Shown one piece after another: positions 34,512 through 43,509 of a DNA stretch of 46,989 nucleotides. The position numbers and the translations under genes are program-made. Source of the DNA: an uncultured Fretibacterium sp. (GTDB lineage Bacteria > Synergistota > Synergistia > Synergistales > Aminobacteriaceae); the NCBI RefSeq assembly GCF_963548695.1, contig NZ_CAUUWA010000013.1, positions 1-46,989 of the forward strand, written 5' to 3'. How positions within the stretch are numbered: position 1 is the first letter of the stretch; every line of letters starts with the position of its first letter. The notes below the pieces were generated by a model. That model was given only the letters and a program-made list of their open reading frames with translations, was not told where the DNA came from and ran no database searches.

Positions 34512-35411
34512 CTAAAAGAAAGAAAACGCCCTGAGCTTGGCGCTCCTGGCCTTGAAGTTCCGATCCGTCTCCTCCGTGCCGGGCTGAACCGGATGGCGGG
34601 TCAGGACCCTGCCCCGCCCCTCCTCCTTCTCCCAGGCCCGGAACCGATGCTTGACGATCCTGTCCTCTAGGGAGTGATAGGAGACGATCACGACGACGGC
34701 TCCCTTCGCCACCAGGCCCGGCAGGGCCGACAGCATGGACTCGAGCTCCCCCAGTTCGTCGTTGACGTAGATCCGAAGCGCCTGAAAGACGCGCCGCGCC
34801 GGGTGAATCCCCATCTTCCTCTGAACCGGCGCCGGAAGGAGCTCCCGGATCAGGGCGACGAACTGCCCCGTCGTCTCGATCCGCCCTCCCCTGCGCCTCT
34901 CGGCCTCGACGCGCGCGGCGATCCGTCGGGAATACCGTTCGCCGCCGTACTCCCAAAAGATCCTGGCAAGCTCTCCGGCGTCCTCCCGCATCAGGACCTC
35001 CGCCGCGGTCGGGGCATCTCCATGGGGGTCCATCCTCATGTCCAGCGGCCCATCATGCTGGAAGGAAAAGCCCCGCTCCGCCTCCGTCAGCTGCATGTTG
35101 GAGACCCCGAGGTCGAACACCAGCGCGTCGAACGGAGCCTCGTCCCGAAGGATATCCCCTATCGCCCCGAAGCGGCCGTGCACCGCGCGAAACCTCGGGG
35201 CAAAACGCCCGAGCCTTTGCTCCGAATGGGATATCGCGCTGAGGTCGCGGTCCAGACCCAGGACCCGTACCCCCGGAAGGGCCTCGAGGATCGATTCCGA
35301 ATATCCCCCCAGCCCCAGAGTCCCGTCAAGGACCCTGGCGCCGTCCTCTCTCTCCGACAACGGGGCCAGGAACCCCATCACCTCCTGCAGCAGGACCGGC
35401 TCGTGCGTCAT
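34512..35411 (-). CDS. rsmH: 16S rRNA (cytosine(1402)-N(4))-methyltransferase
   Basis: 299 residues. It methylates C1402 in the decoding centre of 16S rRNA, using S-adenosylmethionine. The SAM-binding motif is VLDGTLGLGGYSESIL (27-42). Further landmarks are LVFDLGVSNMQL, the RGFSFQHDGPLDMRMD block and VIVSYHSLEDRIVKHRFR near the end. The last residues, ARSAKLRAF, are typical. Its start overlaps the mraZ stop codon by four bases, the usual arrangement at the head of a dcw cluster. Confidence 0.97.
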   Translation of the reverse strand: MTHEPVLLQEVMGFLAPLSEREDGARVLDGTLGLGGYSESILEALPGVRVLGLDRDLSAISHSEQRLGRFAPRFRAVHGRFGAIGDILRDEAPFDALVFDLGVSNMQLTEAERGFSFQHDGPLDMRMDPHGDAPTAAEVLMREDAGELARIFWEYGGERYSRRIAARVEAERRRGGRIETTGQFVALIRELLPAPVQRKMGIHPARRVFQALRIYVNDELGELESMLSALPGLVAKGAVVVIVSYHSLEDRIVKHRFRAWEKEEGRGRVLTRHPVQPGTEETDRNFKARSAKLRAFSFF

Positions 35412-35836
35412 ACCTCGGCGCCGCCCCCCGTCAGCTCAGGAAGCATGGCAAGCCCCGCGCTCCAGTACTCCGTCCACCTCGAGCGGTCCCAGACCTCCGC
35501 ATGATCGTTGACACCGTTCACGACAACATCCTGATCGAGCGCCGCATAGTCGCGAAGCACCCCCGGCAGCAGGATCCTTCCCGCTCCGTCGAGCGCGAGC
35601 TCGTGCGCGCTCGAGAGGATGAGCCTGTGGAGTTTCCGGGTCCTCTCACTGTCCAGAAAGGAGCTCGTCTTCAGCCAGGCGGTGAAGTTCTCCCACTCCT
35701 CCCGGGAATAGAGCGAGACGCAATGCTCCATCCCAATAGCGGCGACGAGGGTATCGCCCAGCCTCTCCCGGAACTTCGCCGGAAGGACCAGGCGAGCCTT
35801 CGTGTCCAGACGATGCTCAAAGGTCCCCATCAACAT
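35408..35836 (-). CDS. mraZ: Transcriptional regulator MraZ
   Basis: 142 residues, the normal length. Two tandem AbrB-like half domains are visible: GTFEHRLDTKARLVLPAKFRE at the N-terminus and LILSSAHELALDGAGRILLP in the middle. The DxK/DxxGR pattern of MraZ is conserved. It binds repeated boxes upstream of its own operon and usually represses it. Candidate boxes lie 25-54 bases upstream of this gene. It is the first gene of the dcw cluster. Confidence 0.96.
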   Translation of the reverse strand: MLMGTFEHRLDTKARLVLPAKFRERLGDTLVAAIGMEHCVSLYSREEWENFTAWLKTSSFLDSERTRKLHRLILSSAHELALDGAGRILLPGVLRDYAALDQDVVVNGVNDHAEVWDRSRWTEYWSAGLAMLPELTGGGAEV

Positions 35837-35860
35837 GAAGGCATCTCACCGCCGCTCCCC

Positions 35861-35926
35861 TTTTCCCACTTCTTCCTACTTACCTCCACTTTATGACATT
35901 TTACCCCACAATATCACTTGCGTAAA
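35861..35926 (-). promoter_or_regulatory. mraZ (dcw) promoter and a 10-bp-phased array of MraZ boxes
   Basis: On the minus strand TTTACG (35926-35921) and TAAAAT (35903-35898) are 17 bases apart. Downstream of the -10, consecutive decamers begin AAGTGG, AAGTAG and AAGTGG (35890-35881, 35880-35871, 35870-35861), and a TGTGGGG occurs in the promoter spacer (about 35910-35904) in the same 10-base register. MraZ is known to bind TGGG-like boxes repeated once per helical turn, so this is a strong candidate autoregulatory operator. Confidence 0.75.
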
Positions 35927-35936
35927 ATAACTGAAG

Positions 35937-35974
35937 GGACTTAAGGCTCAAAAAGCGTGGGCTTAGGTCCTTTT
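35937..35974 (+). other. Stem-loop with U-run between the divergent dcw and nptA-like promoters
   Basis: A 9-bp stem with one G-T wobble (GGACTTAAG/CTTAGGTCC) followed by TTTT reads as a weak terminator on the plus strand. No plus-strand gene precedes it. It could block antisense transcription out of the mraZ leader, or be fortuitous. Confidence 0.3.
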
Positions 35975-36033
35975 GCCCCTGAGGTCCATGGCAGCCTTCT
36001 CCCGACGCGGGAACCGGCACGGGGCCTGGGGAC

Positions 36034-36063
36034 GGGACATCCGGCCTCAAAGAATGTTATACT
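36034..36063 (+). promoter_or_regulatory. Possible promoter for the Na/Pi cotransporter gene
   Basis: GGGACA (36034-36039) and TATACT (36058-36063) are 18 bases apart, about 90 bases before the GTG start. The -10 is good, the -35 moderate. No Pho box could be recognised by eye. Confidence 0.4.
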
Positions 36064-36152
36064 TCTGAATTAAAGAGAAGAGATATGGGGGAGATTTTTG
36101 CTGGAACGTATTCCCGGGCAGGGGACGACATCGATTTGGGGGTAAATCATTC

Positions 36153-37793
36153 GTGGACTCATCCGTATTGCTTCACGCAGCCGGCGGCGTAGGCCTTTTT
36201 CTCTACGGAATCAAGCTGATGAGCGAGGCCCTGCAGTTCATAGCGGGGGACCGTATGCGCCACCTGATCGGGACGCTGACGAAGACGCCGCTCCGCGGCG
36301 TCTTCGTGGGGGTTCTCGTCACGGTCCTCATCCAGAGCAGCAGCGGAACGACCGTGATGACCGTCAGCTTCGTCAATGCCGGGCTGATGACCCTGAAGCA
36401 GGCCATCGGCATCATCATGGGGGCGAACATCGGCACAACCGTGACGGCCCAGATCATCGCCTTCAAGATCAACGACCTCGCCCTCCCCTTCATCGCCCTG
36501 GGGGTCGCCCTGGCCCTCTTCGGCAGGTCGAAAAAGCAGCGCTACTTCGGGAACGGGGTCGTCGGCTTCGGGCTCCTCTTCCTGGGGATGCAGACCATGG
36601 AGGGCGCCACCCGCTTCATGGCCTCCCACGGGGAACTGCTGCTCTTTCTCAGCTCCAACCCGCTCTACGGGGTTGTGGCCGGCATGATCCTGACCATGAT
36701 CGTGCAATCCAGCGCCGCCACTATCGGGCTCACGATCGCCATGGCCTCGCAGGGGCTTCTGGGAATAGACGCGGCCATCCCCATCATCCTGGGGGACAAT
36801 ATCGGCACCACCATCACGGCCGTGCTGGCCGCCCTCGGGACCAACCGCTACGCAAAACAGGCCGCCGCCGCCCACGTGCTCTTCAACCTTCTCGGCGTCG
36901 CCATCTTCCTCTCCTTCCTCCCCTTCTACAAATTCGTGGTCGTCCAAACGGCCTCGGACGTCGGGCGCCAGCTCGCCAACGCCCACACGATATTCAACGT
37001 CGTCAACACCATCCTCTTCATTCCCTTCGCCTCCCAATTCGCCCGGCTGGTCCAGGCGATCCTGCCCATCACGGAGCCCGCGTCGGCCTCAAGGGTGTTC
37101 TATCTGGACAAGAAGCTCCTCGACGCCTCTCCGGCGGCGGCCGTCGAGGCCGCCAAGGACGAGCTGATGCATATGGGCGATATCGTCCAGAACATGCTCC
37201 GCATCGTCCGCCAAGCCTACACGGAGCGGGACATCGAACCCCTGATGCCGCAGTTCGCGGATCAGGAGAAGAGCGTCAACGAGATCAACAAGGCCATCTC
37301 CTCCTACGCCTCGGAGATCTGGCAGCGGGGGCTCTCCGGGGAGGTCTCCACGGTCCTCGGCTGCTACGTCAACGCCTCGGGCGACCTCGAACGGGTGGGG
37401 GACCATCTCGAGAACCTCATAGAGCTGAGTGCGATACGCTTCGACGACGGCTCCCATTTTTCCGAACAGGCCACCCAGGAGTTCTGGGACATGTTCGACA
37501 CGGCCGAGCAGGCCGTCTCCTGCGCCCTTTTATCCCTCAGGACCGAGGACACGGCCAAGGCGGACTACGTCATCCACGACCTCGAGGACCGCATCGACAG
37601 CCAGGAAAAACGGTACCGCAGAAACCACATCGACCGATTGAACCGGGGGGAATGCAATCCCGAGAAGGGCGTCCACTTCATCGACATCCTGAGCAACCTC
37701 GAGCGCATCGGCGACCACAGCCACAACATCGCCTACTTCACCCGCGACATCGCCTCGGTCAACGCCCAGGGGACCGCCAAAAAACCGCGTTAA
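36153..37793 (+). CDS. Na/Pi cotransporter family protein with C-terminal PhoU-like domain
   Basis: 546 residues from GTG 36153, with GGGGG ten bases upstream. The N-terminal half (about 1-310) is a two-fold repeated membrane transporter. Its diagnostic repeats are QSSSGTTVMTVSF (61-73) and QSSAATIGLTI (185-195), and GANIGTTVTA and GDNIGTTITA follow them. Residues about 320-535 form a helical PhoU-like domain with ERVGDHLENLIEL and LERIGDHSHNIAYF. Such proteins move phosphate with sodium, often as exporters. It is the first gene of the divergent plus-strand unit; pbpC follows after 103 bases. Confidence 0.93.
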   Translation: MDSSVLLHAAGGVGLFLYGIKLMSEALQFIAGDRMRHLIGTLTKTPLRGVFVGVLVTVLIQSSSGTTVMTVSFVNAGLMTLKQAIGIIMGANIGTTVTAQIIAFKINDLALPFIALGVALALFGRSKKQRYFGNGVVGFGLLFLGMQTMEGATRFMASHGELLLFLSSNPLYGVVAGMILTMIVQSSAATIGLTIAMASQGLLGIDAAIPIILGDNIGTTITAVLAALGTNRYAKQAAAAHVLFNLLGVAIFLSFLPFYKFVVVQTASDVGRQLANAHTIFNVVNTILFIPFASQFARLVQAILPITEPASASRVFYLDKKLLDASPAAAVEAAKDELMHMGDIVQNMLRIVRQAYTERDIEPLMPQFADQEKSVNEINKAISSYASEIWQRGLSGEVSTVLGCYVNASGDLERVGDHLENLIELSAIRFDDGSHFSEQATQEFWDMFDTAEQAVSCALLSLRTEDTAKADYVIHDLEDRIDSQEKRYRRNHIDRLNRGECNPEKGVHFIDILSNLERIGDHSHNIAYFTRDIASVNAQGTAKKPR

Positions 37794-37862
37794 AAAGAAA
37801 ACACATTGAAAAGAAATGATGAAGGGGCAAATCCAATGTACTTATCTTATCCCATGAACCTA

Positions 37863-37882
37863 CCTTAAAAAGCCTTAAAAAT
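37863..37882 (+). repeat. Tandem decamer upstream of pbpC
   Basis: CCTTAAAAAG is followed at once by CCTTAAAAAT, just upstream of the GAGGG ribosome site of pbpC. No convincing promoter or terminator was found in the 103-base gap. Confidence 0.55.
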
Positions 37883-37896
37883 CGAAGAGGGATCCG

Positions 37897-40218
37897 ATGC
37901 AGGTCAAAAATTCCATCCGTGCACGAGGACGCCTTCGCGCGTGCCTGTTCTTTCTTTTGGCGGCGGTTCTCTCGGGGATCGCGGCGTTCACCCTTCTGTA
38001 TCTCCTCATCCCCCTCGATGTGGGGCAGGTGACCCGCATCGAGGCGTCCCCCGCCCTCTACGACGCCCGGGGACGCCTTTTCCACCTCCGGCTCTCCTCG
38101 AACTCGGAGTGGCAGATCCCCATCCCGCTCTCCGAGATGGGGAAATGGCTGCCTCTGGTTGCCATCGGCGTCGAGGACGGCCGGTTCTACCGCCATCCCG
38201 GCATCGACCCGCTGGCGCTCCTGAGGGCCACAGCCCAGAACATCGCCGCCCGGCGCGTCGTCTCCGGAGCCTCCACCATAACCAGCCAGCTCATACGCCT
38301 CTCCATATCTGAGAGGGAGCCATCCGAACGTGGACCGTCGGTCCCGGTGCGGAGGGCCCGCAGCCTGGGAACCAAGGTCCGGGAGTTCATTCAGGCCATG
38401 AAGCTGGAACGGGTGATGACGAAGGAAAAGATCTTGGAGAACTATCTCAATCACGCGCCCTTCGGCGGCAACATCCGGGGCGTGCAGGCCGCGTCCCTGC
38501 TCTATTTCGGCAAACCGGCCCTCAAGCTCTCCCCGGGGGAGGCCTGTCTGATTATCGGGATGCTGAAGGGCCCCACCCTGTATCGCCCCGACCTCCGGCC
38601 CGAGGCGGCGCGGCGCCGCCGGGACACCGTCATCCGATTCCTGAGGGATCGGGGCGTCCTCACCTCGGACACGGCTCGAAGGGCGCTCCTGGAGGACCTG
38701 CCCCATCGCCGCTGCGCCCCCCCCCTGCGCGCCTTCCACTTCGCGGAGCTCGTTCTGGAGGACGAAGCAGTGAAAAACGGCGACGGCAGGATCGATACCA
38801 CCCTGGACCTGGAGATCCAGACGAAGCTGGAGTCCCTGCTCCGTCAATCCCTTTCGGACCTGCCCCGCGAGATCACCCTGTCCGCGGGAATAGTGGACAA
38901 CCGGACGGCCCGGCTCGTCGGGTGGGTGGGCAACGCGCGGTTCGGGGACGGGAGCCGCAACGCCTGGGTGGACTGCGGACGGGCTCCCCGTTCGCCGGGC
39001 TCCCTCCTGAAGCCCTTTGCCTATCTCTCCGCCATCGATCGGGGGTCTCTGACCGCTTCCACCCTTCTGGCGGACTCCTCCATGGCCTTCTCGGGGCGGG
39101 CCCCACGCAACTTCGACCTGAGCTACCGCGGGGCCGTCAGTACCCGGGTCGCCCTTGCCGAGTCCCTGAACGCCCCGGCGGTGCGCGTCCTGCGCCTGGC
39201 GGGGCCCGATCGGGTACTGCAGCTGATGCGGGAGTGCGGCCTGGCCCATCTCACGCAACCGGCCACACACTACGGCGATTCCCTCATCCTGGGCGGCTGC
39301 GAGGTCACCGTCATGGAAGCCCTCGAGGCCTACACGGCCCTGGCGTCGCTGGGACGCCACCGCCCCCTGAGCCTCACCCCCTCGACGCTCTCCACGAAGG
39401 GGCCCCGAATGGAGGGGACCCGAATAGCCTCGGAGGCCGCCTGCTGGATCGTCAGCGACATCCTCGACAACCGGAGCCGGCTGACGACGTTCTCGCGGGA
39501 AACCCTGGGGCAGTACTGGCACGTCGCCCTGAAGACGGGCACCTCCTATGGGCTTCGGGACGCGTGGAGCGCGGCCTGGACCCCAGACTACACGGCTGTC
39601 GTGTGGGTCGGCAACCCCGAGGGGGACCCCTGGCCGGGGCTGGTGGGCGCCAAGGCCGCCGCTCCCGTCGCCGTCAAACTTCTCCGAACGATCTCGCCAA
39701 GGTCGTCCTGGTACGGCAAACCGGCCGGGCTCGTCCTGCGCACCGTATGCGCGCTCTCCGGCCAACCGCCCACCGCGGCCTGCACGTCAACCCGGCTGGA
39801 CTGGTCGATCGAGGGGGTCACTCAGACGATGCCCTGCAGCCTCCACGTCATCCGGCGGGGACAGCCGACGCTGATGCTGCCCGCCGAGTTCTCCTCGAGG
39901 GAGACGCCGCAGGAGCAGATTCAAAGGCGCGCCATGCTCTCCATCACATCCCCCATCGCGGAGGCCGTCTACACCTCCGCCCCGCTGGACCTGCGGCAGA
40001 GGATCCCGATGAGAGCGGAGGGCGCCGTCGGAAGGGTATGGTGGTACCTGGACGGGACGTACATCGGTTCGGCCCTGCCCAACGAGACCTTCTTTCACCG
40101 CGTCTCCGACGGCCGACACGTCGTGGGGGCCGTCGACGAGGAGGGACGCAGCGCCTACACGAACGTCTCGGTCGTCACCCCCGGAAGGAAGCGCAAGGCG
40201 GACCTCCTGCTGCGCTGA
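37897..40218 (+). CDS. pbpC: Penicillin-binding protein 1C
   Basis: 773 residues. A transmembrane helix at about 15-38 precedes a GT51 glycosyltransferase domain, with VEDGRFYRHPGID (catalytic Glu93) and GASTITSQL (124-132). The transpeptidase domain has SLLK (369-372, nucleophile Ser369), SLN (423-425) and KTGTS (546-550). The last part (about 680-765: WYLDGTYIGSALPNETFFHR) is the beta domain found at the C-terminus of PBP1C proteins. Bifunctional PBPs of this type build peptidoglycan in the periplasm. The start ATG has GAGGGATCC upstream. It converges on the helicase gene with only 18 bases between the stop codons and no clear terminator. Confidence 0.94.
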   Translation: MQVKNSIRARGRLRACLFFLLAAVLSGIAAFTLLYLLIPLDVGQVTRIEASPALYDARGRLFHLRLSSNSEWQIPIPLSEMGKWLPLVAIGVEDGRFYRHPGIDPLALLRATAQNIAARRVVSGASTITSQLIRLSISEREPSERGPSVPVRRARSLGTKVREFIQAMKLERVMTKEKILENYLNHAPFGGNIRGVQAASLLYFGKPALKLSPGEACLIIGMLKGPTLYRPDLRPEAARRRRDTVIRFLRDRGVLTSDTARRALLEDLPHRRCAPPLRAFHFAELVLEDEAVKNGDGRIDTTLDLEIQTKLESLLRQSLSDLPREITLSAGIVDNRTARLVGWVGNARFGDGSRNAWVDCGRAPRSPGSLLKPFAYLSAIDRGSLTASTLLADSSMAFSGRAPRNFDLSYRGAVSTRVALAESLNAPAVRVLRLAGPDRVLQLMRECGLAHLTQPATHYGDSLILGGCEVTVMEALEAYTALASLGRHRPLSLTPSTLSTKGPRMEGTRIASEAACWIVSDILDNRSRLTTFSRETLGQYWHVALKTGTSYGLRDAWSAAWTPDYTAVVWVGNPEGDPWPGLVGAKAAAPVAVKLLRTISPRSSWYGKPAGLVLRTVCALSGQPPTAACTSTRLDWSIEGVTQTMPCSLHVIRRGQPTLMLPAEFSSRETPQEQIQRRAMLSITSPIAEAVYTSAPLDLRQRIPMRAEGAVGRVWWYLDGTYIGSALPNETFFHRVSDGRHVVGAVDEEGRSAYTNVSVVTPGRKRKADLLLR

Positions 40219-40236
40219 CCACGGGGTCGGGGCCGC

Positions 40237-42132
40237 TCAATCCCTTCCCCCACGGCCGTAGCGCGATCTCGGAGCAGCATCCGCCCCCCTGCGGCCCCGG
40301 GGCTCGTCCTCCGGGTAGAGGCCCCATCGGGCCAGCCCGGCACGCCCCTGCTCCAGCCGGGAGAGGGCCAGAGGCAGCAGCTCGACCATGACGTGATCGT
40401 CCTTCAGGCGGATAGCGCCGACCTCGCACCGCTCCACCTTGAGGGCCGTACAAATCGCGTTCAGAACGCGCCCCACATCCCGGGCCCCGCCCTGGCTGCT
40501 GCGCAGGCGCGTCATCGTGCCCCTGGGACGGGAGCCGGAGCGCCGCGGCGCCCCCGCAGCGTATTCGCCCCGGCCCGTGCCCCGGCTGCGGCGCTCACGC
40601 TCGCGCTCGAGGTCCGCGCCGAGGTTGTAGCCCTTGGCCGTCCGGGAGTTGAGGGAGCTCAGCAGCTTCGCGACCAGGACCTTGGGCTCGGCCCTCTCCA
40701 GCAGGTCCTCCGCCCAGCTCAAATAACTCGAATACTCCGTCTCGAGCGGCGCGGAGAGCAGTTTCTCCTCGGCCACCTCGCGCTGGACCGTATGGATGCG
40801 GTCCAGGCCCGGAACGTCCTGCCACTCGACCTTCATCTGCGTCGTCCGCAGCATGGCGCGGAAGCGCCCCGCCTCGACCGGCGAGAGCAGGATCAGGTTC
40901 GTCCCCTCGTTTCCGGCCCTTCCGGTTCGGCCGCTTCGATGCACGAAGGTCTCGCGGTCGTCGGGCAGCCCCAGCTGGATGACGTGGGTCACCCCCTCCA
41001 CATCCAGACCGCGGGCGGCGACGTTCGTCGCAACCAAGCAGGGCATGGAGCCCGACTTGAAGGAGGCCAGCACGGCGTTGCGCTCGCGCTGCGTCATGTC
41101 CCCGTGCAGGGCCGCCGCGTTGAACCCCTCGTCCTGCAGCCGCTGGGCGACCTCGATGGACTCCATGCGGGTATGGCAGAAGATCAGGCTGCGCCGGGGA
41201 TGTTCCCAGAGCAGGATGTTCACCAGCCCCTCGAAACGGCGGCGCGAGGGGACCATGTAGACCCGATGGAGGATGTCCTCGTGCTGCTCCCCCTCCTCCG
41301 TCAGGGTCAGGGTCAGGGGCGCGTCGAGGTAGCGGTCCGCCAACGCGCGCACCTCGGGGGGCATCGTCGCCGAGAAGAGCCACGTGCGGCGATCCTCCGG
41401 CAGCGCGTCCAGGATGGCCTCCAGCTCCTCGCGGAACCCCATGTCCAACATCTGGTCGCCCTCGTCCAGGACGACGCAGCGAATGCCCTCGGCCCTCAGG
41501 CTGCCGCGCTCGATGTGGTCCCGCGTCCGGCCCGGTGTCCCCACGACGATCGCCGCCCCCTCCCGGAGGGCCCTGAGCTGAGGCGACATCTCGAGCCCTC
41601 CGACGAGGGACACCACCGAGACGTCGAGGTAGCGCACCAGCCACTCCGCCTCCCGGGCGGTCTGCTGGGCCAGCTCCCGGGTCGGGGCCAGCACCAGAAG
41701 ATGCGGCGATCGCTCCGAGACGCGCATATCCTGCAGGAGGGGCAGGAGAAAGGCCAGGGTTTTCCCCGAACCCGTCCGGGCCCTCACGATGAGGTCCCGT
41801 CCCCGCCAGTCGGATTCCAGAACCCGGCACTGCACGGGGGTGGGCGCCTCGAACCCCTTCTTCTCCAGGGCACGGGCAAGCTCGTCCCTCAATCCGTAGG
41901 CGCCGAACCCCTCCTCGGCCGTCCCGGCGTCCTCCCGGCCATAGACCTCCAGCTCCCGGTACTCGTCCCTCTCCAGCCCTTTCCCGTCCCCATTGTCCTT
42001 CAACAAATCACTCATAACGTTCAAACATTCCTCCAAAATCATCCCGACTCGTCGGCGGCCGTGCATCCGCCTCTCCAATTCATCATTTCCAACTTCATCA
42101 TTTCCAAGTCCATCATCCATTTCCAAGTCCAC
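40237..42132 (-). CDS. DEAD-box-family ATP-dependent RNA helicase with DEGD motif II
   Basis: 631 residues. Motifs: Q motif GFEAPTPVQ (93-101), motif I ARTGSGKT (118-125), PTREL (150-154), GTPGR (198-202), motif II DEGD (223-226), SAT (254-256), ATNVAARGLDV (368-378) and HRSGRTGRAG (398-407). A basic Arg/Gly-rich linker leads to a DbpA/CsdA-type RNA-binding domain at about 545-610, then an RGG-like tail. Likely roles are ribosome assembly or mRNA unwinding, which fits its place behind ribosomal genes. The third motif II residue is Gly instead of Ala. GTG 42132 lies 6 bases after the dnaB stop; the first 20 residues contain a short NDEVGNDELE repeat, so a downstream start is possible. Confidence 0.9.
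   Translation of the reverse strand: MDLEMDDGLGNDEVGNDELERRMHGRRRVGMILEECLNVMSDLLKDNGDGKGLERDEYRELEVYGREDAGTAEEGFGAYGLRDELARALEKKGFEAPTPVQCRVLESDWRGRDLIVRARTGSGKTLAFLLPLLQDMRVSERSPHLLVLAPTRELAQQTAREAEWLVRYLDVSVVSLVGGLEMSPQLRALREGAAIVVGTPGRTRDHIERGSLRAEGIRCVVLDEGDQMLDMGFREELEAILDALPEDRRTWLFSATMPPEVRALADRYLDAPLTLTLTEEGEQHEDILHRVYMVPSRRRFEGLVNILLWEHPRRSLIFCHTRMESIEVAQRLQDEGFNAAALHGDMTQRERNAVLASFKSGSMPCLVATNVAARGLDVEGVTHVIQLGLPDDRETFVHRSGRTGRAGNEGTNLILLSPVEAGRFRAMLRTTQMKVEWQDVPGLDRIHTVQREVAEEKLLSAPLETEYSSYLSWAEDLLERAEPKVLVAKLLSSLNSRTAKGYNLGADLERERERRSRGTGRGEYAAGAPRRSGSRPRGTMTRLRSSQGGARDVGRVLNAICTALKVERCEVGAIRLKDDHVMVELLPLALSRLEQGRAGLARWGLYPEDEPRGRRGADAAPRSRYGRGGRD
42065..42130 (-). repeat. Short imperfect tandem repeats at the helicase 5' end
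   Basis: Three copies of a CATTTCCAAcTtCATCA-like unit (15-18 bases apart) cover the first codons of the helicase gene and encode the acidic NDE/GND repeats at its N-terminus. Confidence 0.55.
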
Positions 42133-42138
42133 ACGTCC

Positions 42139-43497
42139 TCAGGACGCCATCGCGTTGAAAAAGCGCGTTATTTGCCGCCTGAAGATGAGGTGAACGATGT
42201 CCGTGGGGCCGTTGCGGTTCTTCGCGAGGCTCAGGGAGGCCTCGCTGTCCACATCGGGCTTGGACTCCTCGTAGTAGTCCGGCCTGTAGAGGAACATGAC
42301 GGTGTCCGCGTCCTGCTCGATGGCGCCGGAATCCCGAAGGTCCGACAGCATGGGCTTTTTGTCGGGGCGCTTCTCCGTCTCGCGCGAGAGCTGCGAGAGC
42401 GCGAGTACGGGGCAGTCCAGCTCGCGGGCAACGCCCTTGAGCATCCGAGATATCTCCGCGACCTCCTGCTGCCGGTTGTCCAGGGAGCGCCCGCCGAAGC
42501 TCATGAGCTGGAGATAATCCACGACGATCAGCCCGAGGTTCTCGTGGCGCGCCTTGAAGCGTCTGCACCGGGCGCGGAAATCCATCGTCGTCAGCATGGA
42601 GCTGTCGTCGATGAAGATGGGGCGCCGGGTCAGGATCCCGGCCGCGTTCTGCAGCTCGTCCCAATCGCTCTTGCCCATGGTCCCCGTGTTCATGGCCTGG
42701 ATGTCCACCTGAGCCTGCGAACCCAGCATGCGCTGCACCAGCTGCTCCGCCGACATCTCCAGGCTGAAGATCAGCACGGCGGCGTTGCGCCCCCCGCCGC
42801 CGAACTGAGCGATGTTCAGCGCAAACGCCGTCTTTCCCATGGAGGGGCGGGCGGCGACGATGTTCAGGCTCCCGGGCTGGAACCCGCCGGTCAGGCGGTC
42901 CAGGTCCGTAAAGCTCGACTCGAACCCGCTGACGTCGGAGCCGCTCTGCTGGTACCGCTGTTCGATCTTCCGGAAGGTCCCGCCCAGGATATCGCGGACG
43001 GGGCGGAAATCGACGCGGTTGTTGTTCTGGGAGACCTCGAACACGGCGCGCTCCGCCTCATCCATGATCATGGCGCTCTCGAGGTCGCTCGAATAGCCCA
43101 GGCTGACGATCCGGCTCCCCGCATCGATCAGGCGCCTCCGGATCGATTTCTCCCGGACGATGTCGGAGTGATACCCGACATTGGCCGTCGTGGGGACCTC
43201 CGCCACGAGGGAGGCGAAAAAAGGCTGCCCCCCGAGCTTCTCGAAGGCCCCCCTCTTGAGCAGCTCCTCCCCGAAGGTCACGAGGTCGACCGGGCGATTT
43301 GCGGCATACATGTCGCTCATCACCCCGAAGGCCGTCCTGTGGTTCAGGTCGTAGAAATCGTCCGCACTCAGGGTCTCCAGAGCGATCCCCAGGGCCTCCT
43401 GCTCCAGGAGGCAGGCACCCAGGACGGCGCGCTCGGCCCCCAGGTTCTGTGGGGGCACACGGTCATAGATCTGCATGGACAAAGGCTGCACGGACAA
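42139..43497 (-). CDS. dnaB: Replicative DNA helicase DnaB
   Basis: 452 residues. The N-terminal helical domain (about 15-115) begins PQNLGAERAVLGACLLE. The RecA-like domain has Walker A ARPSMGKTAFALNIA (216-230), FSLEMSAEQLVQRM, LIVVDYLQLM (Walker B) and ALSQLSRETEKRPDKKPMLS. The C-terminal segment DADTVMFLYRPDYY and the NRNGPTD motif are typical. It unwinds DNA at the replication fork. It starts 12 bases after rplI; an rpsF-ssb-rpsR-rplI-dnaB order is common in bacteria. Confidence 0.97.
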   Translation of the reverse strand: MSVQPLSMQIYDRVPPQNLGAERAVLGACLLEQEALGIALETLSADDFYDLNHRTAFGVMSDMYAANRPVDLVTFGEELLKRGAFEKLGGQPFFASLVAEVPTTANVGYHSDIVREKSIRRRLIDAGSRIVSLGYSSDLESAMIMDEAERAVFEVSQNNNRVDFRPVRDILGGTFRKIEQRYQQSGSDVSGFESSFTDLDRLTGGFQPGSLNIVAARPSMGKTAFALNIAQFGGGGRNAAVLIFSLEMSAEQLVQRMLGSQAQVDIQAMNTGTMGKSDWDELQNAAGILTRRPIFIDDSSMLTTMDFRARCRRFKARHENLGLIVVDYLQLMSFGGRSLDNRQQEVAEISRMLKGVARELDCPVLALSQLSRETEKRPDKKPMLSDLRDSGAIEQDADTVMFLYRPDYYEESKPDVDSEASLSLAKNRNGPTDIVHLIFRRQITRFFNAMAS

Positions 43498-43509
43498 ATG
43501 GAAGACCGG

